Positions 34,201 to 42,584 of a stretch of 64,000 nucleotides of DNA are shown here, piece after piece. The stretch covers positions 708,169 to 772,168 of the forward strand of contig NZ_LFIJ01000001.1 of the NCBI RefSeq assembly GCF_001187555.1, given 5' to 3'. Each line of letters begins with the position of its first letter. The stretch's first letter is position 1. The position numbers were made by a program, and so were the translations under genes. The stretch is from Gilvimarinus polysaccharolyticus (GTDB lineage: Bacteria; Pseudomonadota; Gammaproteobacteria; Pseudomonadales; Cellvibrionaceae). The notes below the pieces were generated by a model, which worked only from the letters and a program-made list of their open reading frames with translations, was not told the DNA's origin and made no database searches.

Positions 34201-34327
34201 ACAGCGACCATTGGCCGTGGTGGTAGTCGGCGGTTTGGTCACCGCTACATTGCTGACTCTGCTGGTGATACCGGCACTGTACCCGTGGTTTGCAGGCAAC
34301 CGCACAGGCGCTTCAAAACAAGGCTAA
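31232..34327 (+). CDS. czcA: heavy-metal efflux RND transporter
   Basis: 1031 residues with twelve membrane segments and the HME-RND signature set: an N-terminal VDAYPDISPALVQVFVETDGLAPEEVEKYVTYPIESAMNGL and the TM4 acidic motif AIGLMVDGAVVVVEQIDQE used for proton coupling. Internal symmetry is visible in two porter halves. This is the proton-driven pump for divalent (Zn/Cd/Co) or monovalent (Cu/Ag) cations; the substrate cannot be settled by eye. GGAGG precedes the ATG, 14 bp after czcB. No dedicated regulator is adjacent. Confidence 0.95.
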   Translation: MRLILQGALNNRVLVMMLSLAILLSGFFAYRNLAVDAYPDISPALVQVFVETDGLAPEEVEKYVTYPIESAMNGLPELDHVRSVSNFGLSVVNVYFNDGTDIYFARQLVAERLQQARNQIPTGFGDPVMGPISTGLGQILFYVLEDASGNYSEVELREIQDWIVKFNLQTVPGVTEVLSIGGEVKQFQVQLDPLALVRYDISLPEVKARIEANNANAGAQFLVKNDEQYLIRSVGLARNLDDIGNIVVKTIDGTPVYLEQLGELVIGGEIRRGLTTKNGKGEVVVGMVLKLLGSNTAEVIDAVKTELAAINTNLPEGVSVAPYYDQAQLVHAALTTVTNALIQGVVLVVLVLIAFMRGVRASLVVALSIPFSVAVALIAMPWLGISANLMSLGGLAIAIGLMVDGAVVVVEQIDQELKKATGESHRQLVLNACGTVARPILFAISIIIIVFLPLFSLQGVEGATFKPLAYTLALAMAGSLLYALLVAPVAAFLWMKKPKPRAAASSQLPGRMRSGYERVVGFVVQRRPLAVGIALLVLALGAVIAPRLGSEFVPRFNEGDLLIRATMSPSISLDKARASMLLFEKQLLQRFPEVTQVVTRVGRGEVGAHADPVNNAEIFVALKPQDQWQSADSLDGLYRAMSESFVDFPGAKFNFTQPIAAAVDELLTGTKAELAAKLFGDDLTVLDAKAQQVAQLLRGIRGAQDVQKDQIAGTGQLQITLNREQIARYGLNVSDVQDTIALAVGGAQAGQVFEGVRRFDIYVRLSKSARDSAAAIEQLTVRTETGMQVPLQELATVEYVTGPRQITRENSQRFITVQANIRERDIGSFVQEANAAIAREVDLPPGYFIKWGGQFELQQKANQRLMIVVPITLLLVLLMLYLNFGSLPNALLIMLNIPLALVGGIVALWLAGLSLSVPASVGFIALFGIALENALVLVSYLNQQVRQGVPVARACVAAASARLRPVLMTAVTTGLGLIPLLFASGTGSEVQRPLAVVVVGGLVTATLLTLLVIPALYPWFAGNRTGASKQG

Positions 34328-34424
34328 TAAACCTCATGTAAAAGAGTGCAAGTTTGCCATTGCCGGGTAGATGTGGCGTTTAAGATTGCTATACTGGTTG
34401 TGTCCTAGGCATTGTGAGTTTGTT

Positions 34425-35303
34425 ATGAGCACGATCAGTCAATCGATGTCCCAAGGCTTGCTGTTGTTTTGGTTAACTCCAACTCAACGTTTTGCCCTTG
34501 GGACATTTAAAGTTAAAGAAATCGTCCCTTTTACCCCCGTTCGACCAATGCCCGAGTCAGCTCCTGCGGTATTGGGTGCGGCTAATATTCGCGGGGGCAC
34601 ATTGCCTATTGTCGACTTAGCTGCGGCGATGGGCGGCCCTGGATTAAACGCCGAGGAACAGCGCAGCGGGTTTATTATTGTTACCGATTGCCAGCGTAAA
34701 CGCGTGGGTTTTTTGGTGCGTAAACTCGACCGTATTGTCCAAACTCAAGGTAAAGATGTCGAGCCGCCCCCGCGTCACCTGGGACGTAAAACGTACCTGA
34801 CGGGGGTTATCCGAGTGGATGATGCCCTTGTGCAACTGGTGGATATAGAACGTATTTTTGCCAACTTTGAAGATGCCCAATCGAGCGTACTGGAAGACGA
34901 TTTGACGGCACAAGCCGCGGCACTTAAATCGCTGAATATTCTTGTGGTGGACGACTCTTCTGTAGCCCGCAAACAACTGGGAGATGCATTAAAAACTCTA
35001 GGGGTTGAGTTTCGCATGACCGATGACGGTCGGGAAGCATTAGATATTATGCAAACCGATGCTCGCAACGGAAGACCGGTAGACTTGTTGGTGAGTGATA
35101 TTGAGATGCCAGGACTCGATGGCTACGAGTTGTCGTTTGCGGTGCGTGATGATCCAGCATTAGCGGGTGCCTACCTTATTTTACATTCATCTATTTCTAG
35201 CGAAATTAGCGTGAGTCAGGCCCATCAAGTGGGGGCTAATGAGGCGCTGACTAAGTTTGATGTAAATGAGTTAATAACCGCTATGTTGCGGGCGGTTAAG
35301 TAG
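34425..35303 (+). CDS. cheV: chemotaxis protein CheV (CheW-REC)
   Basis: 292 residues. An N-terminal CheW-like coupling domain (about 10-165; LLFWLTPTQRFALGTFKVKEIVPF, then GAANIRGGTLPIVDLAAAMG) is joined to a C-terminal receiver domain (LNILVVDDSSVARKQL, phospho-acceptor Asp in LLVSDIEMPGLDGYEL, and the conserved Lys in ALTKFD). It couples chemoreceptors to CheA, with phosphorylation-controlled adaptation. The start is ATG at 34425, giving a family-typical N-terminus; the upstream TTG is rejected. No other che genes are nearby. Confidence 0.93.
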   Translation: MSTISQSMSQGLLLFWLTPTQRFALGTFKVKEIVPFTPVRPMPESAPAVLGAANIRGGTLPIVDLAAAMGGPGLNAEEQRSGFIIVTDCQRKRVGFLVRKLDRIVQTQGKDVEPPPRHLGRKTYLTGVIRVDDALVQLVDIERIFANFEDAQSSVLEDDLTAQAAALKSLNILVVDDSSVARKQLGDALKTLGVEFRMTDDGREALDIMQTDARNGRPVDLLVSDIEMPGLDGYELSFAVRDDPALAGAYLILHSSISSEISVSQAHQVGANEALTKFDVNELITAMLRAVK

Positions 35304-35354
35304 CGTTGTTTACTTTGCCGCAACCGCCATATTCTGATTTTATAGGGTAATTAT

Positions 35355-36617
35355 TTACTTTAGTGTCAGTGCTTCGAGTGTTGCGATATCGTCGGCCAAC
35401 GGCAATTCATGCTTGGCCAGTGCCAAGGCTCGCTGCGAATGAGCTCGGGCTTGCTCGGCAAATACGCCACCTTTGCAGGCCAGTGCTCCCAACGCTTTTT
35501 GCAGGCGAATATGCACTTCAATTAGGTTGGCGCCATCGCGGGCGATAGGAGCAAAAAAATCATTAAATAATTCAGACAACTCAATCCGCTGTACCCAAAC
35601 ATTGGGGCAGGGGATATCTTTTACTTTAGGTTCTTGATAACCCTCGGTTACCTCCCAGCCCGAGATAACCCGCATACCTCGGCCAATTACATCAATCGCT
35701 GTACCCGGATCATTAACGGCAGGGGACAGTGCCCGCGAGGCAATCTCGGCAAGTACTAACACGCCAAAACGCGGGTCTTGATCAAAAGAGCGCTCGTCTC
35801 GAATAGTGTAAGCGTGGTCGATGACCTCATTGGTTTGGCTGAGGCTTTCTTCGCCATGGTTAACACAGTAAGCAAGTGCCCGACCTGGGTGTACAAATGC
35901 CCCAGGCAAACTGGCAATAAATACTTGCGTGTTGTTATCGGCAGCCCAACGGTTGATTGCTTTAATGTCAATATGTTGAATGTAGCCGATGCGTTCCGAG
36001 AAAATCGCTGTGGCTTTTTTGGGGATATCTTCAAGGCTGGCAAGCCTGCGACCATCGAGCCACGGATGTGCGATACGACGTTTGACGGCAGCGCTAGCGG
36101 CTTGCTCTACGCGATCGGTGGTTTCGCCAACACGGCCTAGGCTAGACAAGTGGTTAATCCATAACAGTATTGTGCCGACAATCAGTACCACCACTGCGAT
36201 GGTGACAATAAATAAAATAACTCGGCCTTCATCGCCATACACGCCGGTATGCAAAGCGATAATTCCCACCAACGAGTACACAAACGAGCCAACAAAGGTT
36301 GCCAAGGCATTTTGTGTGGTGGAATCTTCCATCAATAGGCGCGTGGCGCGCGGGCTAATATTGCTGGTGGCAGCACTGTAAGCGGCAACCATAACGCTGA
36401 GGGAAAAAGTGGTTACCGCCAGCATGCTAGAGGCTAGTATGGATAAAATTCGATCAACGGCCGGAGCCCCTATGGCGCCTGCAAGCTCACTGGGAATCCA
36501 GCCTTTAAAGGCGATGGCAATAAGCGCTGTGACGACCGCTAATACGGCAAACAAAACGGTGCGCATCCATAATTGACGGCTAATTTGTAATAGCTTCCAG
36601 GTCCACTGACTTAGCAT
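35355..36617 (-). CDS. DUF2254 membrane protein
   Basis: 420 residues with about four membrane segments in the first 190 residues: TVLFAVLAVVTALIAIAF, ILASSMLAVTTFSLSVMVAAY, ATFVGSFVYSLVGIIAL, VILFIVTIAVVVLIVGTILLW. A soluble C-terminal half contains GVLVLAEIASRALSPAVNDPGTAIDVIGR, the family's best conserved stretch. Function unknown; predicted inner-membrane protein. Convergent with cheV. Confidence 0.88.
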   Translation of the reverse strand: MLSQWTWKLLQISRQLWMRTVLFAVLAVVTALIAIAFKGWIPSELAGAIGAPAVDRILSILASSMLAVTTFSLSVMVAAYSAATSNISPRATRLLMEDSTTQNALATFVGSFVYSLVGIIALHTGVYGDEGRVILFIVTIAVVVLIVGTILLWINHLSSLGRVGETTDRVEQAASAAVKRRIAHPWLDGRRLASLEDIPKKATAIFSERIGYIQHIDIKAINRWAADNNTQVFIASLPGAFVHPGRALAYCVNHGEESLSQTNEVIDHAYTIRDERSFDQDPRFGVLVLAEIASRALSPAVNDPGTAIDVIGRGMRVISGWEVTEGYQEPKVKDIPCPNVWVQRIELSELFNDFFAPIARDGANLIEVHIRLQKALGALACKGGVFAEQARAHSQRALALAKHELPLADDIATLEALTLK

Positions 36618-36813
36618 GCAGTACTCTCCATAAAGTGAAGGTAAGTGTGTAAGTGTTGGCCGTTAAATGCAATGTAAGTAGACAAAAAATGAGCATCTTG
36701 TTGTTTTGTTTGAGGCGGCCGGCAAATTTCCTTACACTATTGTGTTTTATCGTAGATATTAATAATAATTGGGTTTGTGTCATGGCAATCCCTATCAAGT
36801 AGGGATGCTTTTT

Positions 36814-38856
36814 ATGTGCTTATCGATTTTACTTAGCCGGCCTTTATGGCGGACTTTCACGACACCTGCTGCACGCTCTGTTTTAGTCGTTATCAGCCTA
36901 CTTACGGCTATGGTCGGCACGCCAGCAATGGCCGAAACTTTACCTGTACCGACTCCCGATTCAATTGCCCTGCAATACGGCGCGTTACCTGGCACCTCGA
37001 TGCTTGTGGTTTCGCCTAACGGTGAACTAATAGCCTTTCGTAAAGTACAAGAGAGCAATGATCTGCTGATCGTTTACTCTCTCGCTGAAGGAAAAATGGT
37101 TGCTGGCGCTCAGGTCGCTGAGATTAATCCACACGATTTATACTTTATTAATGACGATTATCTAGTTTTGGTGGCCTCGGAGCGCAAGTATTTAAGAGGG
37201 TATCGTGGAGAGCACGACATCAGTACGGCATTTGCTTTGGATATTAAGTCCGGTGTGATGGAGCAGTTATTACGCCCAGGCGATAAAATTCTGCTTGGGC
37301 AAACCGGGCTGGGTAGTATTTCGGGCATCTCCGCAGATTATCGTTATCTGTATATGCCGGCATTTGTGGGGCGCAGTAAGTACGATACAAACCCTCGACG
37401 CTCTTTAATGCGAGTTGACATTAAGTCTCCGCGTAGACCTAGAGTGGCTGAAAAGGGCGATGCAGACACGCTGGAGTATTTTTTAGATGATAACGGCAAG
37501 GTCTTGGCGCAAGAGATCTACGATAACCGTACCGACAAATATTCAATTAAAGTACCAAAAGGAAAAAGTGGCTGGCGCACGATTTTTGAAGAAACCACAG
37601 AGGTTATCGCGCGCTCGGGTGTTGGTTTAACGCCGGACCGTAAATCATTAATAATGCTCGCGCATAATGAAGGTAATGGCCGCGTAGCTTATTACCAACT
37701 GTCTTTGGCCGACGGAACAATCGTCGGTGAGCCCTATGGCCGCGATGATGCCGATATTGAAGGCGTTATTAAAGGCATTGACGGCATCGTTTACGGTTTA
37801 AAGTACTCGGGTTTTACTCCTAGCTACGAGCTATTCGAGCAAGATAAAGACGACTTCTTGAAAGAAGTGATGAGCCGCTTTGACGGTCATTCGGTAACAT
37901 TAAGCAGCTGGAGTAACAACTGGAAAGCGTTAGTTGTGTATGTTGAAGGACCAACCACAGCGGGCAGTTATTATTTAGTCAGCAACGACAAATCGCTACG
38001 TTTTTTGGCTGGTGCTAGACAAAATATACCCGCAGAGGCGCTTAACCCTAGCGTTGTGTCTAATGCGAAAGCTCGTGACGGAATGATTATTCCGACAATC
38101 TTAACTTTGCCGTTGCAATACGCTCAAACCCCTAAAAATATGCCCACGGTATTATTGCCCCACGGTGGCCCCGAGGCTTACGATAAGCTTGGGTTTGATT
38201 GGTTGGCGCAATCGTTGGCCGCTAGTGGCTATTTAGTGTTGCAGCCTCAGTTTCGCGGCTCCAGCGGGTTTGGTCTTGATCACATTTTGGCCGGTCACGG
38301 CGAGTGGGGTCGTAAAATGCAAGATGACCTTACTGACAGCTTGGAGCATTTTGCCCAAGCGGGGCTGGTAGATCGCTCGCGTGTTTGTATTGTCGGTGCA
38401 AGCTATGGCGGCTATGCGGCCCTTCTGGGCGTTAGTAAAACACCTGATCTGTACCGTTGTGCGGTGTCTATTAACGGTGTGAGTGATCTAAATAAAGCCT
38501 TTAAAAGTACCCGCAAAACCCTCGGTAGTAGCCACTGGGTAGTAAGTTATTTTAAACGCTCTATGAGTAACGGTGAGTACAGCAAAGATGATTTGTTGTC
38601 GATTTCTCCAGTAACTCATGCCGCCTCAGTTAAGGCGCCGGTATTACTGATTCACGGTGAAGATGATGAGATAGTATCAATTGATCAATCTGATGATATG
38701 TACGATGCATTAAACGATGCCGAAAAATCGGTTACGTTTGTACGTTTAAAAGATGAAAATCACCATTTGATGCAAGGTGAAACTCGCACTAAAGCATTGA
38801 CTCACGTACTGCGTTTTTTACAAGAAAATTTAGATGGTGTAGCTAACAATGATTAA
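36814..38856 (+). CDS. S9-family prolyl oligopeptidase-like serine peptidase, exported
   Basis: 680 residues. A signal sequence ends near TPAMA-ETLP. Residues about 45-430 form a beta-propeller-like region and the last 250 residues an alpha/beta hydrolase peptidase domain: PHGGPEAYDKLGFDWLAQ, the nucleophile motif GASYGGYAAL, the acid in HGEDDEIV and the histidine in DENHHL complete the triad. I chose the ATG at 36814 (AGGGA 8 bp upstream) over ATG 36805 and a TTG at 36769. Likely a periplasmic dipeptidyl/oligopeptidase. It ends at a bidirectional terminator. Confidence 0.9.
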   Translation: MCLSILLSRPLWRTFTTPAARSVLVVISLLTAMVGTPAMAETLPVPTPDSIALQYGALPGTSMLVVSPNGELIAFRKVQESNDLLIVYSLAEGKMVAGAQVAEINPHDLYFINDDYLVLVASERKYLRGYRGEHDISTAFALDIKSGVMEQLLRPGDKILLGQTGLGSISGISADYRYLYMPAFVGRSKYDTNPRRSLMRVDIKSPRRPRVAEKGDADTLEYFLDDNGKVLAQEIYDNRTDKYSIKVPKGKSGWRTIFEETTEVIARSGVGLTPDRKSLIMLAHNEGNGRVAYYQLSLADGTIVGEPYGRDDADIEGVIKGIDGIVYGLKYSGFTPSYELFEQDKDDFLKEVMSRFDGHSVTLSSWSNNWKALVVYVEGPTTAGSYYLVSNDKSLRFLAGARQNIPAEALNPSVVSNAKARDGMIIPTILTLPLQYAQTPKNMPTVLLPHGGPEAYDKLGFDWLAQSLAASGYLVLQPQFRGSSGFGLDHILAGHGEWGRKMQDDLTDSLEHFAQAGLVDRSRVCIVGASYGGYAALLGVSKTPDLYRCAVSINGVSDLNKAFKSTRKTLGSSHWVVSYFKRSMSNGEYSKDDLLSISPVTHAASVKAPVLLIHGEDDEIVSIDQSDDMYDALNDAEKSVTFVRLKDENHHLMQGETRTKALTHVLRFLQENLDGVANND

Positions 38857-38863
38857 CAAAGTT

Positions 38864-38894
38864 AACAAGGCCCCGCCAATGGTGGGGCCTTGTT
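38864..38894 (+). terminator. bidirectional Rho-independent terminator
   Basis: AACAAGGCCCC and GGGGCCTTGTT form a perfect 11-bp stem between the convergent S9 peptidase and the exported DUF-like gene. T-rich sequence follows on the + side. Confidence 0.85.
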
Positions 38895-38900
38895 AGATTA

Positions 38901-39392
38901 TTATTGTGGCGCGTACTTAAAAGTTACTTGTTGACCTTCTTGCAAATCTTCGATTCCCGCACCCTTGTGTAAACCCGATACGCGAATCGCATCAGGCAAG
39001 GCAATTGTGCGCGGTGCGCTGCCGTCTGCCGGGCGGATTAGTGCGACATTTTGCTGTAGATCCAGTTCTAAAATTTCGCCCGCAATAACACGGCTTTTGG
39101 CCTTTTTGGGTGCGATACTTGATAGCTTTAAGGTTACATGTTGCCCCGTCTGTAAGTTGGCAACGTCGTGAGAGGTGTAACCACCTATACGTACTTTAGG
39201 GGTTCCGTTAAAGCGGTAAGTCAGTTTTTCACCCGTTTTATCAGCGATAATTGAAACACTTTTTGTGGCTAAATCGACAGATTCAACTACGCCAGGCACT
39301 TTGCGGTCAGCCGCGTGCGCACCAGCTGCAAAAACAATAGTAAGGCCCGCGATAAACGTTTGTAAGCTCGAGCGGTTAGTGAAATTAAACAT
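38901..39392 (-). CDS. small exported beta-rich protein of unknown function
   Basis: 163 residues with a signal peptide (cleaved near AHA-ADRK). The mature protein looks like two copies of a short OB/SH3-like strand pattern: VVESVDLATKSVSIIADKTGEKLTYRF ... GQHVTLKL, and GEILELDLQQNVALIRPADG ... GQQVTFKY. The start at 39392 is supported by GAGG 8 bp upstream on the minus strand; the longer frame to 39551 lacks a signal peptide at its N-terminus. No family is named. Probably periplasmic. Confidence 0.7.
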   Translation of the reverse strand: MFNFTNRSSLQTFIAGLTIVFAAGAHAADRKVPGVVESVDLATKSVSIIADKTGEKLTYRFNGTPKVRIGGYTSHDVANLQTGQHVTLKLSSIAPKKAKSRVIAGEILELDLQQNVALIRPADGSAPRTIALPDAIRVSGLHKGAGIEDLQEGQQVTFKYAPQ

Positions 39393-39765
39393 GGTTGGTA
39401 ACCTCGTATTAGTCAACGCTAAAAAACTTAGGGAGGGGATCACCCTCCTGGGTAAAGCAAGCGCCATCACCTGCTCGAGGTCTATTTTACGCATTAAGGT
39501 TACAGTCATGTTACCTTGGGTAACATTTCTGTATTTATAATTTTTTACCATGCTCTTGTCTTATCGGCTTAATAGTTATCTATTTTCTTCTGTCGTGTAA
39601 AATCTTGTTTAATTCATGTGTAACGTTTGGTAGCGGGTTATTAGTTGCCTTGTCAGATATGCTTGGGTTTTCTTTGAATCATGCCGATCGAGCTGCCGGC
39701 TGGTAAACGACGCCGACTGATTGCTAAGATAACGCCTAAGTTATTCAATCTAACGCGTAATTGCT
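39393..39765. other. intergenic region with a palindrome
   Basis: The only structure I see is ATGTTACC-TTG-GGTAACAT (39508-39526), an 8-bp inverted repeat about 115 bp upstream of the exported beta-rich gene. It could be an operator. No gene is supported in the rest. Confidence 0.4.
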
Positions 39766-40917
39766 ATGCCCCCAAAGACACCTTCTAACGAGTTATTGCC
39801 GCCGCCTTGGTGGGACGATAATTTGCTGCCTTACCGGCTTTTGCATAAGTTTCTCGATCAGCTCGAGGCTGGGCGTCGGCCTTATTTAAAAGTTACCCCC
39901 AAAGTCGTTCCCGAGCTGTATGATTTTCAGGGGCAAGATGCCGAGTATTTATGGGCATTGCTGCAAAGTCTGGATTACGAATTTCATATTCTGAGTATTA
40001 AGTTGGCACAACTTAAGCCGCACGATGAGCCTTATGATAATGCCAAAATTTATTTTATGGCCGATAAAGAACCTATGGTACGGCAGTGGTTAAATCGCCC
40101 AGCGTTTGACCCTTATGCCATTACCTGGGCGCACGAGTTGACACGATTACAGGATAAGTTTGAAGATGCAGGCGCGGCGCTATGGCAGCGTCATATTCGG
40201 GTTAAAGGCATGTCGGCCGCGCAAGTGGTACAAGCTTTTGCCGCGCTTGCCCATGAGTTGCGGCAACCGACAACCTTGCGGACGTTATCGGCGCGCTGCT
40301 TTGCTGGCGATTCAAAATTTTTAGACCCACACGAGCCTTTACTGCGGGCTTTGTACCCCTCGTTAATGGCCAACTTACGGGTGCGTCCGGTTATGTTGAC
40401 GGTGCATCTTGCCGCATCGCCAACCGAGATATTATTTGTCGAAAATCAAGACACTTTTTTAGCCTTGGCCGAGGCCGATTTGCCCAATGTAACCTTGGTT
40501 TACAGTGCTGGGTTTCGTGGCAGTGCGGCGCGGGTGCGGGAGTTCGGCCAAGTAGTGTTTTCGTATCTAAATGTTGGCCGTAATATCGAGGCGTTTCATC
40601 ACGCTTGGTTTAACCGTAATAGCGATGCGCTACCGGTATTTTTTTGGGGTGATTTAGATTATGCCGGCATGAGCATATTAAAAGCCCTGCGCCAAAGCTT
40701 TGCCGGCCTTAATGCTTGGCGGCCCGGCTATGAACCTTTGCGGGCTCGCTTGCAGCAAGGGCGGGGGCACACGCAAATCTCCGGCGTTAAAAATCAGCAG
40801 TCTGATCCTGGCGCTACAGGCTGTGAATACGCCGATACGGTTTTGCTGTCGGCTATTCGGCAGGAAAACAGCTTTATTGACCAAGAAGCGATAATGCCTC
40901 ATGAATTGACTCTTTAA
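39766..40917 (+). CDS. JetD-like protein (DUF3322-DUF2220, Wadjet nuclease subunit homologue), solitary
   Basis: 383 residues. The N-terminal part (about 1-185) fits DUF3322. The C-terminal part fits DUF2220, a TOPRIM-like fold: the glutamate in FVENQDTFLAL (Glu226), a GFRG loop, and FFWGDLDYAGMSILKALR with the D-x-D pair (Asp296 and Asp298). In Wadjet (JetABCD) systems, JetD cleaves plasmid DNA extruded by an SMC-like complex. No JetA, JetB or JetC homologue lies in the window, so this is an orphan. It ends 13 bp before the first box of the hipBA operator. The ATG lacks a good ribosome binding site. Family call firm, function open. Confidence 0.82.
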   Translation: MPPKTPSNELLPPPWWDDNLLPYRLLHKFLDQLEAGRRPYLKVTPKVVPELYDFQGQDAEYLWALLQSLDYEFHILSIKLAQLKPHDEPYDNAKIYFMADKEPMVRQWLNRPAFDPYAITWAHELTRLQDKFEDAGAALWQRHIRVKGMSAAQVVQAFAALAHELRQPTTLRTLSARCFAGDSKFLDPHEPLLRALYPSLMANLRVRPVMLTVHLAASPTEILFVENQDTFLALAEADLPNVTLVYSAGFRGSAARVREFGQVVFSYLNVGRNIEAFHHAWFNRNSDALPVFFWGDLDYAGMSILKALRQSFAGLNAWRPGYEPLRARLQQGRGHTQISGVKNQQSDPGATGCEYADTVLLSAIRQENSFIDQEAIMPHELTL

Positions 40918-40928
40918 TTTGTTGATTG

Positions 40929-40973
40929 TTCCTATATAGGTATATTTTTGCTGTATTTATACCTATATAGGAA
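40929..40973 (+). promoter_or_regulatory. two-box operator upstream of hipB
   Basis: TTCCTATATAGGTAT (40929-40943) and ATACCTATATAGGAA (40959-40973) are perfect 15-bp inverted arms separated by 15 bp. Each contains the 10-bp palindrome CCTATATAGG, so the two boxes are 32 bp apart, about three helical turns. It lies 70 bp upstream of the hipB ATG. A HipB-type autorepressor binding pair is inferred. Confidence 0.75.
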
Positions 40974-41043
40974 TTTTTATGGTTGTATTCAAAGCGTCTA
41001 TGTTAAGCTGGCTATGCCTGTATATGAACCTTGTGGAGGATCA

Positions 41044-41355
41044 ATGCCGCGAACTGACTACCAGCTGGGAATTGATCAAGACGCTAAGCGCGCCTTTGAG
41101 ATCTTTGCCGGCAACCTTAAGCAAGCGCGTAAAGCGCGGGGCTGGACCATTCAAGAAGCTGCCTCTCGAGCGCTCTTGTCGGTTAACTCGTATCGCGCCG
41201 CCGAGGCCGGCAATTTAGGCACTGCTGCGGGTGTTTACTTAGCCGCACTTAACGCTATGGAACTGGCCGATGGCGTGGCCGATTTAGCTGCGCCACACCG
41301 CGATGATATTGGCCGTCAAATTCAGCAGGCAAACGCAAAACTGCGGGGGCGTTAA
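41044..41355 (+). CDS. hipB: HipB-like antitoxin, XRE-family regulator
   Basis: 103 residues with a helix-turn-helix of the XRE type (FAGNLKQARKARGWTIQEAASRALLSVNSYRAAEAG). GGAGGATCA directly precedes the ATG at 41044; the longer frame to 40948 would run through the operator and is rejected. The stop overlaps the hipA start (TAATG). In HipBA modules HipB binds the promoter operators and neutralises HipA. Confidence 0.86.
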   Translation: MPRTDYQLGIDQDAKRAFEIFAGNLKQARKARGWTIQEAASRALLSVNSYRAAEAGNLGTAAGVYLAALNAMELADGVADLAAPHRDDIGRQIQQANAKLRGR

Positions 41356-42584
41356 TGGCCTATCAATCGGCGTACGTGTTTGCTCGGCTTGCCAATGGTG
41401 AGCGCCGCTTGGCTGGCACCATTACCTGTGAGCCGCCGCTGGCTGAATTTGTTTATAGTCAGCATTGGCTGTCGGAGCCGACCGCTTACCCATTAGATCC
41501 GGTTAATTTACCCTTAGTAAATCGTACCTTTCGCACCCAAAACCCCAAGGGAACCTTCGGAGTGTTTACCGATGCTGGGCCGGACGACTGGGGAACTCGC
41601 ATTATGTTAATGCACCACAATAGCAGCCCGCACAATGAGGTGGAGCGATTACTGCGCACCAGCGGTGGTGGTGTGGGGTTGTTAGAGTTTAGCTTGTCGC
41701 GCAGTTACCCGCGTGCGCCTGCGCCGCTACCGGACATTCAATTGCTGAATGAGTTGGCCGCTGTTGCTCAAAAGGTGCAGGCGCACGAGCCGCTCACACC
41801 CGAGCAGCTGGCATTAATTGAGCCGGGCTCTTCGATGGGGGGCGCGCGCCCTAAGGTAGTGGTGTGTGATGCGTCGAGGCAATGGTTGGTAAAATTTTCT
41901 CGGCAGCAAGATTTAGTTAATATTCCCACCCTAGAATTTCTAACCATGGAATTACTGCGCGAGGCTGGCTGCTGTGTGCCGGCAACCATGTTACGTGAGT
42001 TAGGCGGCGGGCATAGTGCTTTTTTAATTGAGCGGTTCGATCGCGTTACCGATCAGCCACTGCACTTTGTCTCTGCCAATAGTTTGTTTAATACCTCGCG
42101 GCTGCGTATGGTGCGCGACTCGCGCAAAAATCCTTACAGTTACATTAATTTGGCGGCTATATTGCGCAAACATTCGGCTGAACCAGTAGCCGATTGTCGC
42201 GAGTTATTTATCCGTATGCTATGCAATATTTTACTCGGTAACACCGACGATCACGCACGCAATCACGCAATGACTTACTCTGTGCTCAACCGACAATGGC
42301 GCTTATCTCCGCTGTACGATGTTTTGCCTACCCTTGGCGGGGTTCGCGGTCATCAAGCGATGGGGGTTGGTATTGAGGGGGCTGATGCTACGCTGAGCAA
42401 TGCACGTTCACTGAGTAAATTGTTTTATTTTAATGATGCCCAAGCCCAGGCAGAAATAGACCGATTGCTGCCGTTAATTGCCACTTTGCCAGCCCGAGCC
42501 GCCCAAGCTGGTATGGCAAGTGATGACGTCCATATACTTAAAGGCGTTTTAAACCTTCCGGCTGAGGCAAACGGCGCAAGTTAG
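41355..42584 (+). CDS. hipA: HipA-family serine/threonine kinase toxin
   Basis: 409 residues. The N-terminal HipA_N subdomain (to about 100) is followed by GSSMGGARPKVVV (ATP P-loop-like), LVKFSRQQD (Lys), FLIERFDR, and the catalytic LFIRMLCNILLGNTDDHARNHAMTY with DFG-equivalent RLSPLYDVLPT. All kinase motifs are intact. HipA of E. coli phosphorylates GltX and causes persistence; the target here is unknown. The motif spacing is of the shorter HipA type. Translationally coupled to hipB. Confidence 0.9.
   Translation: MAYQSAYVFARLANGERRLAGTITCEPPLAEFVYSQHWLSEPTAYPLDPVNLPLVNRTFRTQNPKGTFGVFTDAGPDDWGTRIMLMHHNSSPHNEVERLLRTSGGGVGLLEFSLSRSYPRAPAPLPDIQLLNELAAVAQKVQAHEPLTPEQLALIEPGSSMGGARPKVVVCDASRQWLVKFSRQQDLVNIPTLEFLTMELLREAGCCVPATMLRELGGGHSAFLIERFDRVTDQPLHFVSANSLFNTSRLRMVRDSRKNPYSYINLAAILRKHSAEPVADCRELFIRMLCNILLGNTDDHARNHAMTYSVLNRQWRLSPLYDVLPTLGGVRGHQAMGVGIEGADATLSNARSLSKLFYFNDAQAQAEIDRLLPLIATLPARAAQAGMASDDVHILKGVLNLPAEANGAS

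Noticed and set aside
39766-42584. Calling jetD-like plus hipBA a complete Wadjet or new defence system.
   Set aside because: No SMC-type JetC, JetA or JetB gene is present, and hipBA has its own operator; adjacency alone is not enough.
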